DNA of 51,913 bases, taken from positions 1 through 51,913 of the forward strand of contig JBFGAX010000014.1 of the NCBI GenBank assembly GCA_041567895.1. Reading direction: 5' to 3'. The position numbers and the translations under genes are program-made. The notes under the pieces are model-generated. The model did not search any database. It was not told the origin of the DNA and saw only the letters and a list, made by a program, of their open reading frames with translations. Each line of letters starts with the position of its first letter. Position 1 is the stretch's first letter. Below, in pieces: positions 7,554 to 15,480 of the stretch. The stretch comes from JABDOU01 sp041567895 (GTDB lineage: Bacteria; Actinomycetota; Acidimicrobiia; Spongiisociales; SHLN01).

Positions 7554-8528
7554 GTGGGCGCGACCTTCGGTGAGCGTTCAGGATGGTCGCTTCCGATGAG
7601 CGTGGAATCAACAGAAAAGGCGTTGCTGGCAGCAGAACACGGCGTCGTTGCATTTGACCTCTCACATCTGGAGCACAGCTTTTACGAAGTACTCCCTGAC
7701 TCGATCTCAGAAACCATCACGCGGGATATCTCCGGTCTCGAGGAAGGGTTCTGCGTCGAAGGCCTGATCCTCAACGCAGATGCCACCATCGCCCAGCACC
7801 TTGACATCTGGCGCAGCCAGGGAGTCTTCACGTATCGTAGAGCGCCGGCCTCTGGTGTCGGCAGCCACGTCATCGTGGCTCTCATCGGGCCTGATTCGGC
7901 TTCCGCTGTTGCTGCAATCCTGGGAGTCCTTCCGCAACCGGGAAGGGTATTCGCAACGGACTGGAGCGGTGCGAGGATTCTCTTCGCCGGCAACGGCCCG
8001 TCCTACGGGAGAACGGCAACGCTGGCGATTCCGGTAGGGGTTGCAACCGACGTGTTTTCATCTCTGATGGCCGAAGGAGTCACCCCGGGAGGTCTCGACG
8101 CGTTGGATGCCCTCAGGACTCAGGGCGGCGAGCTGAATTGGGGCTCCGATGCACTTCCGCCGTTGAATCCATTCGAGGCGGATCTGTCGCACCTCGTCGA
8201 CTCCGAGGCCGGCTTTACAGGTAGGAGAGCGTATCGACGTGCCATGAGGAAGGGTAACGAACGCGTTGTGGTCGGCTTCGAGACAGAAATATGTAAGCCC
8301 GAACCTGGTGGTGGCCTGAGGGCGGGTGACACGGCGGGATCTGTTATCTCGGTCATGACGTGGCCAGAGTCGTCAATCACCGTTGGGCTCGGCTGGCTGG
8401 AACCCGCGCCCGTGTTCCATCGCGGATCGAAGGCCTTCGGCGACCCTTTGCCTCAACTGGAAACAGACGTAGACGGGACGTGGTTCCCGGTATCGTTGAC
8501 CGATCCTCCGTTCACAAGGAAACCATGA
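7554..8528 (+). CDS. GcvT-like folate-binding protein
   Basis: The product resembles the aminomethyltransferase/YgfZ family: an N-terminal GATFGERSGWSLP, AAEHGVVAFDLSHLE, and a C-terminal barrel-like part (SGVISV-type region as AGSVISVMTWPESSITVGLGWLE). The first strand of the family (SPIRPFYEAVGATFG) lies partly upstream of the first standard start, GTG 7554, and is in frame back to the preceding stop. An ATC at 7515, five bases after AGAGGG, would give the expected N-terminus. The true start is therefore unsettled. It probably binds tetrahydrofolate and may serve Fe-S or one-carbon metabolism. The stop overlaps ppgK by 4 bp. Confidence 0.72.
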   Translation: MGATFGERSGWSLPMSVESTEKALLAAEHGVVAFDLSHLEHSFYEVLPDSISETITRDISGLEEGFCVEGLILNADATIAQHLDIWRSQGVFTYRRAPASGVGSHVIVALIGPDSASAVAAILGVLPQPGRVFATDWSGARILFAGNGPSYGRTATLAIPVGVATDVFSSLMAEGVTPGGLDALDALRTQGGELNWGSDALPPLNPFEADLSHLVDSEAGFTGRRAYRRAMRKGNERVVVGFETEICKPEPGGGLRAGDTAGSVISVMTWPESSITVGLGWLEPAPVFHRGSKAFGDPLPQLETDVDGTWFPVSLTDPPFTRKP

Positions 8529-9268
8529 TTCGACTCGGCATCGACATCGGCGGCTCTGGAATCAAGGGTGGGTTGGTTGATCTGGCGGACGCCGAACTGA
8601 TAGGCGACCGATTCCGTCTCCGCACGCCGGAACCGGCCACGCCGGAGCAATGCGTCAGCGTCATTCGCGAGATCCTGGATCACTTCTCGTGGGATGGCCC
8701 AACCGGGATCGCGGTTCCTGGCAAGATCGTCGACGGAATTGTGAGATCGGCGTACAACATCGACAAATCGTGGCTGGGTGTTCGCGCATCTGAGTTCTTC
8801 AACAAGACCCTGGGAGTCGAGACCACTGTGATCAATGATGCCGATGCCGCCGGGCTTGCCGAGATGCGGTGGGGAGCAGGCAAGGGTGAGGACGGGCTAG
8901 TGATCATGCTCACGTTCGGAACGGGCATTGGCAGTGCGATGTTCCTTGGTGGCGAGATGATTGCCAACACGGAGTTGGGACATCTTCAGCTACGGGGAAC
9001 CGATGTCGAGAATTGGGCTTCAGCAAATGCGCGCGAGGACGAAAACCTGTCGTGGGACGAATGGGCGGAGCGACTCACGGAGTATTTTGAACACCTCGAA
9101 CTTCTATTCTCGCCATCGCTTTATATCATCGGCGGCGGCGTCTCAAAGGAATCGGATGCATTCATACCAAAGATCAAGACGCGGGGACGTATCGTCCCGG
9201 CCCGCTTCCGCAACCGCGCCGGGATTGTCGGTTTGGCCCACGCGACGACATTGGACGGTCTTGCGTGA
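8525..9268 (+). CDS. ppgK: Polyphosphate glucokinase
   Basis: This 247-aa ROK-family kinase begins MIRLGIDIGGSGIKGGLVD, with the phosphate-binding DIGGSGIKG. It has NDADAAGLAEMRWGAGKG, the LTFGTGIGSAMF phosphate-2 loop, the ELGHLQLRG segment, and a C-terminal SPSLYIIGGGVSKESD and NRAGIVGLA as in actinobacterial PPGK. The enzyme phosphorylates glucose with polyphosphate (and often ATP) in the cytoplasm. The ATG at 8525 overlaps the GcvT-like stop (ATGA). The following lipase starts inside its stop (GTGA), so the three genes are probably coupled. Confidence 0.92.
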   Translation: MIRLGIDIGGSGIKGGLVDLADAELIGDRFRLRTPEPATPEQCVSVIREILDHFSWDGPTGIAVPGKIVDGIVRSAYNIDKSWLGVRASEFFNKTLGVETTVINDADAAGLAEMRWGAGKGEDGLVIMLTFGTGIGSAMFLGGEMIANTELGHLQLRGTDVENWASANAREDENLSWDEWAERLTEYFEHLELLFSPSLYIIGGGVSKESDAFIPKIKTRGRIVPARFRNRAGIVGLAHATTLDGLA

Positions 9269-10080
9269 ACAGTGAGCTCACGAAAGAAACGTCGCGCAGC
9301 GGTGCCCATCTACTGGTGAGAAGCTGGCACCCCGACGACACAGCCGACACCGTCATCGTCATCGTGCACGGCATCGGGGAGCACAGTGGGCGCTACGAAC
9401 ACGTCGGTGAATACTTCGCCGAACACGGGTATGAGGTTCAGAGCTACGACCACCGCGGTCACGGCGAGAGCTCCGGCAAGCGACTCTTCATCGTCGAATG
9501 GGGTGAATACCTTCTCGACCTCGAGGATCGGTTATCAGCCGCCCGCATCGGGGGAAAGAAGGTCGTGATGTACGGTCATTCGCTCGGCGGTCTGATCGGA
9601 CTGTCGTATCTGGTCACGAAACGCGACGCATTGCCAGATGTGGCGGTTCTCAGTGCTCCCAGCCTGGATTCGAACGAGCCCGGATGGAAGAAGGGTGCAG
9701 CACGGGTACTCGGATCACTCACGCCGTCGCTGGCCGTCCCGCTGGCACTCAAAGGCGATCAACTATCTCGAGATCCGTCAGTCGGAGAGAAGTATTTCGC
9801 AGATCCGCTGGTGAACATCAATGCCACCACCAGGCTCGGTTCTGAGATACTCCGCGCCCAGCGCGATACCCTCGCTCGCCTCGGATCGCTCACGGTGCCG
9901 ACCATGGTCATTCATGGAGAGGCAGACACGATCGTGCCCGTTGAGGCGAGCGAGCCGCTCCAGGGATTGCCCGGGGTGGAACGCAAGACATATCCTGGTC
10001 ACCGTCACGAGCTACACAATGAGCCGGAATGGCAGGACATCCTGAACGACGTGCTCCACTGGATTCAGGCCAATGCGTGA
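9265..10080 (+). CDS. Alpha/beta hydrolase, monoacylglycerol lipase-like
   Basis: The 271-aa protein is of the serine aminopeptidase S33/monoglyceride lipase type: VHGIGEHSGRYEHVGEYFAE, then SYDHRGHGESSGKR, the nucleophile elbow GHSLGG, an acid in HGEADTIVP, and a histidine in YPGHRHELHNEPE. It lacks a signal peptide and is probably cytoplasmic, hydrolysing monoacylglycerols or similar esters. It starts at GTG 9265, overlapping the ppgK stop by 4 bp. Confidence 0.88.
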   Translation: MNSELTKETSRSGAHLLVRSWHPDDTADTVIVIVHGIGEHSGRYEHVGEYFAEHGYEVQSYDHRGHGESSGKRLFIVEWGEYLLDLEDRLSAARIGGKKVVMYGHSLGGLIGLSYLVTKRDALPDVAVLSAPSLDSNEPGWKKGAARVLGSLTPSLAVPLALKGDQLSRDPSVGEKYFADPLVNINATTRLGSEILRAQRDTLARLGSLTVPTMVIHGEADTIVPVEASEPLQGLPGVERKTYPGHRHELHNEPEWQDILNDVLHWIQANA

Positions 10081-10121
10081 CGCGTTAGGACCTCGCGCTG
10101 ACACCGGAATGAAGGTCACTC

Positions 10122-10943
10122 ATGCCCGGGGTTGAAGTCATCACCGAAATCCCAATCCGGACAATTCGATTGACCGAACCTGCGAGGAGAAACGTTCTCT
10201 CGCTGTCGACGCTCCGTCGCGTCGAAGAAGCCCTACTCTCGACGCCCGAGGAAATCGGAGTGGTCATCATCGAAGCGGACGGACCGGTGTTTTCAGCGGG
10301 CCATGACATCGCCGAGATGCTCGACCGGACTCCGGAGTTCTACGACGAGCTATTCGCTGCATGCACCAGCATGATGCTCAGCATCGAGCAAATACCGCAG
10401 CCGGTCATTGCGAAAGTCCAGGGTCCTGCAACCGCCGCAGGGTGTCAACTCGTCGCATCGTGTGATCTGGCCATCGCTACGACTGACGCATGGTTCGCAA
10501 CACCCGGCGTCAAGATCGGCCTGTTTTGTTCGACGCCAATGGTGCCGGTGTCGCGAGCAGTAGGTCGGAAGCGGGCGATGGAGATGCTGTTGACCGGCGA
10601 ACCGATTTCTGCCGAAACAGCCGTTGAGTGGGGTCTGATCAACCACGCGGTTGCCGCGTCCGATTTGAACGAGGAAGTGGCCGCGCTCGCCGACAGGATT
10701 CTTCAGTTTTCGCTCGATACGGTGGGGCGAGGCAAGCACGCTTTCTATCAGCAACTCGACCGTGACGTTCTGGCCGCCTATCGAACTGTGGAACCCGTCA
10801 TGGCCGCCAACGCAGCCAGTGCCGATGCTCAGGAAGGCATGGCCGCCTTCGTCTCCAAGAGACAACCGGTATGGTCGGGAAAGAGATTTGGCGGACCGCT
10901 CATGATCAGCGATCCTGACGCCAGGGAATCCGAACTCGACTGA
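10122..10943 (+). CDS. Enoyl-CoA hydratase/isomerase family protein (ECHDC3-like)
   Basis: This 273-aa crotonase-fold protein has the CoA/oxyanion segments FSAGHDIAEML and KVQGPATAAGCQLVASCDLA, then FATPGVKIGLFCSTPMVPVS, and LTGEPISAETAVEWGLINHA. The FCSTP block is characteristic of the ECHDC3-like subgroup. The two catalytic Glu positions of classical enoyl-CoA hydratase are not clearly both present, so the reaction is uncertain. The ATG at 10122 fits the family. It lies 41 bp after the lipase and is probably the last gene of that operon, facing a convergent YbaK gene. Confidence 0.85.
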   Translation: MPGVEVITEIPIRTIRLTEPARRNVLSLSTLRRVEEALLSTPEEIGVVIIEADGPVFSAGHDIAEMLDRTPEFYDELFAACTSMMLSIEQIPQPVIAKVQGPATAAGCQLVASCDLAIATTDAWFATPGVKIGLFCSTPMVPVSRAVGRKRAMEMLLTGEPISAETAVEWGLINHAVAASDLNEEVAALADRILQFSLDTVGRGKHAFYQQLDRDVLAAYRTVEPVMAANAASADAQEGMAAFVSKRQPVWSGKRFGGPLMISDPDARESELD

Positions 10944-10951
10944 TGGGGTGA

Positions 10952-10985
10952 TTCGGCGATTTTGACAGGTCCGTAGACCGCCGAA
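10952..10985. terminator. Hairpin between convergent genes, possible terminator
   Basis: An inner stem GGTC/GACC (loop CGTA) lies inside an outer stem TTCGGC/GCCGAA. The structure occupies the short gap between the enoyl-CoA hydratase and the convergent YbaK gene. No clear U-tract follows on either strand, so it is at best a weak or factor-assisted terminator. Confidence 0.35.
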
Positions 10986-11002
10986 AACGCAACCATCGCA
11001 CG

Positions 11003-11482
11003 TCACACAACACGATGCGCGAGCTCGTCAACCACCTTGACACGCTCGAGCTTCAGCATTTCAGCCGGGCTGATCCATAACTTGGCGTCGCGGGTCCCCG
11101 CTCCGATAATGATCGTTTCTCGCTCCATGACTGCGCCATCGACCAATACATCCATATCCGTCGGAAGGCCGAACGGTGTCACGCCACCCATGACCATGCC
11201 GGTGAGTTCGGCCGTCAACTCCGGTTTGGCGAAAGACACCTTCCGAGCTCCCATCGTGGAACGCACTACACCATTCACATCCAAACGATGGGTGGCGAGC
11301 ACTACGCATGCAGCCGTGAGACCCACCGGTTTCCGGGCGGCGATGAGAATCGTATTGGCCGAATCATCGAGCGCAACTCCGTAGTGCTCACAGAAGGCCG
11401 CTGTGTCAGCCAATTCCGGGTCACACGGACGCTCCTCGTATGCAGCATCCACTTCAGCAAGCGCTGCGCGCACCGAACTCAT
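11003..11482 (-). CDS. YbaK/EbsC-type aminoacyl-tRNA deacylase, second copy
   Basis: The 159-aa product starts MSSVRAALAEVDAAYEERPC and carries ANTILIAARKPVGLTAACVVLATHRLD split around the conserved Lys, FAKPELTAELTGMVMGGVTPFG, and a C-terminal GAGTRDAKLWISPAEMLKLE. These blocks identify the YbaK/EbsC editing family, in a subgroup distinct from the copy at 2970-3449. ATG 11482 or GTG 11485 can start it. A small upstream frame ends in TGATG at this start, suggesting coupling. It probably clears mischarged tRNA; the exact substrate is unknown. Confidence 0.85.
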   Translation of the reverse strand: MSSVRAALAEVDAAYEERPCDPELADTAAFCEHYGVALDDSANTILIAARKPVGLTAACVVLATHRLDVNGVVRSTMGARKVSFAKPELTAELTGMVMGGVTPFGLPTDMDVLVDGAVMERETIIIGAGTRDAKLWISPAEMLKLERVKVVDELAHRVV

Positions 11483-11577
11483 CACCTCATGACGCCTACG
11501 CCAACATTCGTCCCCAACGCGGCAGGCACCGCCGCCGTTTCACCGTGGGCTGCCATCCTCACGGTCTCTTCAATCAC
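11482..11577 (-). CDS. Possible small ORF coupled to the second YbaK gene
   Basis: A GTG-started frame of 31 codons encodes MIEETVRMAAHGETAAVPAA followed by LGTNVGVGVMR. It has AGGAG about 9 bases before the start and ends in a TGATG that overlaps the YbaK ATG. It fills the gap after the cyclase gene. The layout looks like a leader or small protein gene, but nothing in the sequence is recognisable and coding status is uncertain. Confidence 0.3.
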   Translation of the reverse strand: MIEETVRMAAHGETAAVPAALGTNVGVGVMR

Positions 11578-11618
11578 GGCCTGAGAGCTCCTGGTAGTCG
11601 ATGTTCGTACGCTGTTTT

Positions 11619-12272
11619 TCACGCGAGGATGGCAAACGCCCTCACGGGGAACGTGCCCACGTCGACTACAGCGGGAGGAACGGCGAAAAATCGAAAACCT
11701 GATGTCGGAAGTCGATCGAGGTGAGTGAGATGTTCGACGATCGGTATGCCCGCTGCCAGAAGGCCGGAATGGGCCGGTCTCGACAGGTCGCTCATGCTGT
11801 CGATATTCACAGAATCAATGCCCACGACCGAGGGGCCGGCCTCCACGAGCGCCTCAACGAGGGCAGCACTGACGAACGGGTGGTGTGAGGCTCCATACAT
11901 CTCGGTCCCGAAGAAGGCACTCCATCCCGTCAGGAACAGCACGGCTTTGCCGTGAACATCGACGTCGGCGATGAGTTGCGGATCGAGCTGTGGGCCGGAA
12001 TGTTGAATCACCACGCCCGGCACATGGGTCACCCTGGTCAGATCGAGCTCGCTGAGGTCATAGCCGGTTTCAAACCTGTGATGGGGCGTGTCGAGATAGG
12101 TGCCGGTATTGGCGACGAGCTCGATCGACTTTATCGAGAAACTTGAAGCGCCTCCCATCGCCTGCAGCGACTGGGGCCGGGTCAGGACGTCCTTGATCAC
12201 CGGGCCGGCCAGGCCCGGATAGGTCGTCATTCCTCCGGTTATAGGGTGCGAAAGGTCGACTATTGCCGGCAT
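11619..12272 (-). CDS. Cyclase-family protein (kynurenine formamidase-like) with altered metal motif
   Basis: The 217-aa protein begins PAIVDLSHPITGGMTTYPG, as in the cyclase/kynurenine formamidase family, and contains VVGIDSVNIDS and IVEHLTHLDRLP, both typical. The family zinc motif HxGTHxDxPxH reads NTGTYLDTPHH here: the first two histidines are Asn and Tyr, while Asp and the last His remain. The enzyme may bind metal differently or have another reaction. The ATG at 12272 fits the family. It is divergent from the zinc peptidase gene, with 111 bp between the starts. Confidence 0.8.
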   Translation of the reverse strand: MPAIVDLSHPITGGMTTYPGLAGPVIKDVLTRPQSLQAMGGASSFSIKSIELVANTGTYLDTPHHRFETGYDLSELDLTRVTHVPGVVIQHSGPQLDPQLIADVDVHGKAVLFLTGWSAFFGTEMYGASHHPFVSAALVEALVEAGPSVVGIDSVNIDSMSDLSRPAHSGLLAAGIPIVEHLTHLDRLPTSGFRFFAVPPAVVDVGTFPVRAFAILA

Positions 12273-12383
12273 GATCGCAGGTTACTGATTGACCGATTGT
12301 GGGTAAGCTCCATTGGTCGAGAGGGCGACGAGACCCGGACATGACTCGACCCGGATCTTCGAACAAAGGGCCACGGATCACGT

Positions 12384-13262
12384 ATGAGATGGGACAAGGT
12401 CGACAACCCCAACGTGATTGATCGGCGCGGCCGCCGGAGCGCCGGCGGGGGCGGACGATCAATTGCAATCGGTGGTGGTGGCCTCGGGATCATCGGGCTG
12501 CTGATCATGTTGTTTTTGGGCGGGATGAACGGCAACGGTGGAGGAGCCGGCGACATTCTCAACGATGTACTGGGTGGTGCGCAGGCGCCGACTGCTTCTT
12601 CGAATCCGGTTGATCAACCTCCGGCTCAGGACGACACGACTCTGTTCATCAACTGGGTGCTTGCCGATATACAGGACACCTGGGACGAGATATTTCGGGC
12701 GGCGGGCCAGAACTATCCGCGGGCACGATTGGTACTTTTCGAAGGGCAGGAACCATCCGGCTGCGGTGGTGCCCTTGGCCAATATGGACCCCACTACTGC
12801 CCCGCTGACCAAAACGTCTACATCGACCTGGCGTTTTTCAATGATCCGCGGTTGGACATCGAGGGAGATTTTGCGCTTGCGTACGTGATCGCCCACGAGA
12901 TCGGTCACCACGTGCAGCAGGTGACCGGCATCGCCGATCAAGTCAGGCGCCTCCAGCAACAATCCAGCCAGGCGGATGCAAACGATCTGTCGGTTCGACT
13001 CGAGCTGCAGGCAGACTGTTTTGCGGGAGTATGGGGGCACGCCACGTACGAGGACAACCGCTTGGAATCGGGAGACTTCGAAGAAGCCATTCGCGCCGCC
13101 GAGGCGGTGGGTGATGACACGATTGCACGGAACGCGGGCGTCAACCGACCCAATCCAGAAACGTTCACACACGGAACCTCACAGCAGCGCATCAACTGGT
13201 TCCGGCACGGGTTCGACACCGGGGACCCCGATCAATGCGACACCTTCAATAATCCCATCTAA
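12384..13262 (+). CDS. YpfJ-type neutral zinc metallopeptidase, membrane-anchored
   Basis: The 292-aa protein starts MRWDKVDNPNVIDRRG, followed by a Gly-rich linker and one transmembrane segment (GIIGLLIMLFLGG, about residues 33-50). The extracytoplasmic domain has the zinc site HEIGHHVQQ and a downstream Glu region (LELQADCFAGVWGH), both diagnostic of the YpfJ/PF04228 family. A Cys pair (SGCGGALGQYGPHYCP) may form a disulfide. Its substrate is unknown; members are thought to be cell-surface peptidases. Confidence 0.88.
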   Translation: MRWDKVDNPNVIDRRGRRSAGGGGRSIAIGGGGLGIIGLLIMLFLGGMNGNGGGAGDILNDVLGGAQAPTASSNPVDQPPAQDDTTLFINWVLADIQDTWDEIFRAAGQNYPRARLVLFEGQEPSGCGGALGQYGPHYCPADQNVYIDLAFFNDPRLDIEGDFALAYVIAHEIGHHVQQVTGIADQVRRLQQQSSQADANDLSVRLELQADCFAGVWGHATYEDNRLESGDFEEAIRAAEAVGDDTIARNAGVNRPNPETFTHGTSQQRINWFRHGFDTGDPDQCDTFNNPI

Positions 13263-13308
13263 CTCCACTTCGAACGACGACGGGTCAGCCAACCAGCATG
13301 TCTGATGC

Positions 13309-13338
13309 CCTCACGTGCCGCCAGACGCTTACGTGAGG
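13309..13338. terminator. Inverted repeat between convergent genes
   Basis: CCTCACGT at 13309-13316 and ACGTGAGG at 13331-13338 form an 8-bp perfect stem with a 14-base loop. It lies between the zinc peptidase and the convergent DsbA-like gene, overlapping the latter's stop codon. No U-tract is present, so bidirectional termination is only suggested by position. Confidence 0.35.
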
Positions 13339-13961
13339 CCCGTAGCCCCCCGAGGTACATTCGCGTGCACCCAGGTATCGAGAGCAGGAAGCAGTGCCTC
13401 AGGAGCCATGTATCCTCGCGTCACGATCTGTAGTTGTTCGTCGTGTTCGACGAGGAGTGAGGGGAATCCACCGATTCCCCATGAGCGAGACAGGCTGAAG
13501 TCCTGCCAGGCAAGACGCTTCGAATCTTCACTTCGGAACAGATCGAGCGCTTTCTCTGCTCCCACGTCGGCGAATAGCGCCCCATACACGGCCGCGTCGG
13601 TCACGTCGATTGCCTCGGCATAGAACGCTCGCTGGATACGGACGAAGACGGCCAGAGTCAGATCAGGGACCTTGTCGCGCACCGCCACGACGGCCCGGGC
13701 CGGCATTTCGGTGTCGTACATCCAATCCTGGCGGTTCAGGCCGGCGAGATCGAACGGCTGCCCGGTTCGTTCCTCGATCTCGATCCAATGCTTGGTGAGG
13801 AAGGGTCGCAGCGAATCCAGTGGCTCGGCGGCGGGCCCGGGTCGCAACCCCCCTACGACAATGTCGAGAGCGAACTCGTACCTTTTTTGTATCGCTTCCA
13901 CGGTTGGAGCGAACCCCCAACACCAAGAGCACATCGGATCGCCGACGTAAATGAATCTCAA
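13329..13961 (-). CDS. DsbA-family thiol oxidoreductase (FrnE-like)
   Basis: The 210-aa protein has a thioredoxin-fold active site near the N-terminus, GDPMCSWCWGF (CxxC with Ser-Trp), an all-helical insertion, and a cis-proline loop GIGGFPSLLV. Without a signal peptide it is cytoplasmic, like the FrnE/2-hydroxychromene isomerase-type DsbA proteins. The first codon is TTG at 13961, preceded by GAGGG about 8 bases upstream. It lies 10 bp downstream of the DoxX-like gene on the same strand, suggesting a shared transcript with a redox theme. Confidence 0.87.
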   Translation of the reverse strand: MRFIYVGDPMCSWCWGFAPTVEAIQKRYEFALDIVVGGLRPGPAAEPLDSLRPFLTKHWIEIEERTGQPFDLAGLNRQDWMYDTEMPARAVVAVRDKVPDLTLAVFVRIQRAFYAEAIDVTDAAVYGALFADVGAEKALDLFRSEDSKRLAWQDFSLSRSWGIGGFPSLLVEHDEQLQIVTRGYMAPEALLPALDTWVHANVPRGATGLT

Positions 13962-13971
13962 GACATCGCCC

Positions 13972-14478
13972 TCACGATCGAGTAGCCCGGTCGGGGCGGA
14001 AGAACGTAGCCAGCTGCCCGATGGCTATCGGAATACCCATTACGGCTAGGAGTGCCCCGGGCCATCCAGCAAGATCCTCGGCGATACCGAAGGCAGCATC
14101 AAGCGACCAGGACCCCGGCCCTATCGCAGCGAGAGCGATGGCGGCCATCGACAGCGTGTAGACGTATTCCCAACCTTCATCGGGGCGGGCAGTAACCCAG
14201 AATCCGACGGGACGATGAACCGACCAGAAAGCCACGAACATGATTCCGACGACACCCGCTGCCGCGAACGAGGTCAGAAGTCCGATGAGCAGAAGGACGC
14301 CAACCCCGATCTCGGTCGCGGTCGACGCCATCCATTGCAACCCGGGTTGTTTGAATCCGATGCTGCCAAACCATTTCGTCGTTTTCTCACGACCGCGAGC
14401 GTGTTTGATGCCGTGCGCGAGAAAAACCGATCCGAGTGCGATTCGCAACACCAACGCTCCAAAATCTGTGGCTTCCAT
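13972..14478 (-). CDS. DoxX-family membrane protein
   Basis: The roughly 168-aa protein starts MEATDFGALVLRIALGSVFLAHGIKH, the standard DoxX opening, and has four hydrophobic helices (VLRIALGSVFLAHG, GVGVLLLIGLLTSFAAAG, LSMAAIALAAIGPG and LLAVMGIPIAIGQL). DoxX proteins are four-helix membrane proteins often linked to thiosulfate oxidation or redox stress; no specific role is shown here. The ATG at 14478 has AAAAGGA just upstream, in a 15-bp tandem repeat. The longer frame upstream is not family-like. Confidence 0.85.
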   Translation of the reverse strand: MEATDFGALVLRIALGSVFLAHGIKHARGREKTTKWFGSIGFKQPGLQWMASTATEIGVGVLLLIGLLTSFAAAGVVGIMFVAFWSVHRPVGFWVTARPDEGWEYVYTLSMAAIALAAIGPGSWSLDAAFGIAEDLAGWPGALLAVMGIPIAIGQLATFFRPDRATRS

Positions 14479-14483
14479 CAGAA

Positions 14484-14511
14484 TCCTTTTGAGCAGTGTC
14501 CTTTTGAGCAG
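14484..14511. repeat. 15-bp tandem duplication containing a ribosome-binding site
   Basis: TCCTTTTGAGCAG occurs at 14484-14496 and 14499-14511, period 15. On the minus strand each copy reads CTGCTCAAAAGGA, so the DoxX-like gene is preceded by two copies of its AAGGA ribosome site. The copy nearer the start has the right spacing. Confidence 0.7.
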
Positions 14512-14670
14512 GGTTTGAGCCGTATTAAAGCAGTGGCACAGAGGGCCGTCTGCTCCACACAACCCGATCACGCGACGATGCATTCCTGCGGCATGCCCGC
14601 CGCGCCAGTTCGCCAGACGGGAAGAACTGGAATGATCTCGTTGTTGACGCTAGCAACCGAGGGAGGACGC

Positions 14671-15471
14671 ATGTTGCAGGCACTACCGGATGACATTGAA
14701 CCGACGCGCGCCACGCTTCACGCGTACGCACATGCTGTGGCAGCTCTGCCGAGAGCTCACCACGAGCCCCATCCCCGGTGGTGGCACACCAGCCTCAAAC
14801 CGACGATCCATGGTCTCACGACCGAGGTCGTCGACACAGATGCCGGTCCGGTGAGTGTCCGAATGAACTTTTCGAGTCACGACATACATCTTGATCGAAA
14901 CGGTGCGACGGCCCTCGTGATTCCGATGGACCAGGGACTGACCGCGACCGAAGTGGCCGGCCAGCTCATAGACGCAGTGGCGTTGTCAGACACCTACGAA
15001 CGAGAGCGATTCACTAACGACGAGCAGCGCCCATACGACCGGGCGGTCGCCGCAGCCATATGGTCGGTCTTCGATGAGTCAGTTCAAATCTTACGAAGCC
15101 ACAACGCAAGCATCGGAGGGGATCTATCGCCCATCCAGCTGTGGCCTCATGGTTTTGACTTGGCAACCGAGTGGTACGGAACCCGACTCGCCGAATACGC
15201 AGAGGGCGGCACCAAACAGACCATGTCCGCTCAGATCAACTTCGGGTTCTACCCGGCGGGACGCGCGTACTTTTACTCGAATCCATGGCCGTTTGAAGCA
15301 GACACCTTGCTCTCGATCGACCTCCCTCATGGCGCATCGTGGAAGACGGACGGGTGGGAGGGGTCTCAGCTGTATCTCGACCAGGTGGCCGGCCATGCGG
15401 ATTCGTCGGACAGGGTTCTCGAATACGCCCGCGCCGTGTTCGACGCTGCTTCACCTTCGTTGCTTGCATGA
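14671..15471 (+). CDS. DUF5996 family protein
   Basis: The 266-aa product has the DUF5996 blocks: LHAYAHAVAALPRAHHEPHP, RWWHTSLKPTIHGLTT, and later QLWPHGFDLATEWYGTR and QINFGFYPAG. No biochemical function is established for the family. The start ATG at 14671 has GGGAGG nine to ten bases upstream; the frame extends back to 14215 and beyond but is antisense to DoxX there. It is divergent from DoxX and convergent with the epoxide hydrolase-like gene (9 bp apart). Confidence 0.82.
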   Translation: MLQALPDDIEPTRATLHAYAHAVAALPRAHHEPHPRWWHTSLKPTIHGLTTEVVDTDAGPVSVRMNFSSHDIHLDRNGATALVIPMDQGLTATEVAGQLIDAVALSDTYERERFTNDEQRPYDRAVAAAIWSVFDESVQILRSHNASIGGDLSPIQLWPHGFDLATEWYGTRLAEYAEGGTKQTMSAQINFGFYPAGRAYFYSNPWPFEADTLLSIDLPHGASWKTDGWEGSQLYLDQVAGHADSSDRVLEYARAVFDAASPSLLA

Positions 15472-15480
15472 AATTGCCCT

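Noticed and set aside
10962..10967. TTGACA as a promoter -35 in the gap after the enoyl-CoA hydratase gene
   Set aside because: No -10 at proper spacing and the flanking genes point toward each other; it lies inside a hairpin.
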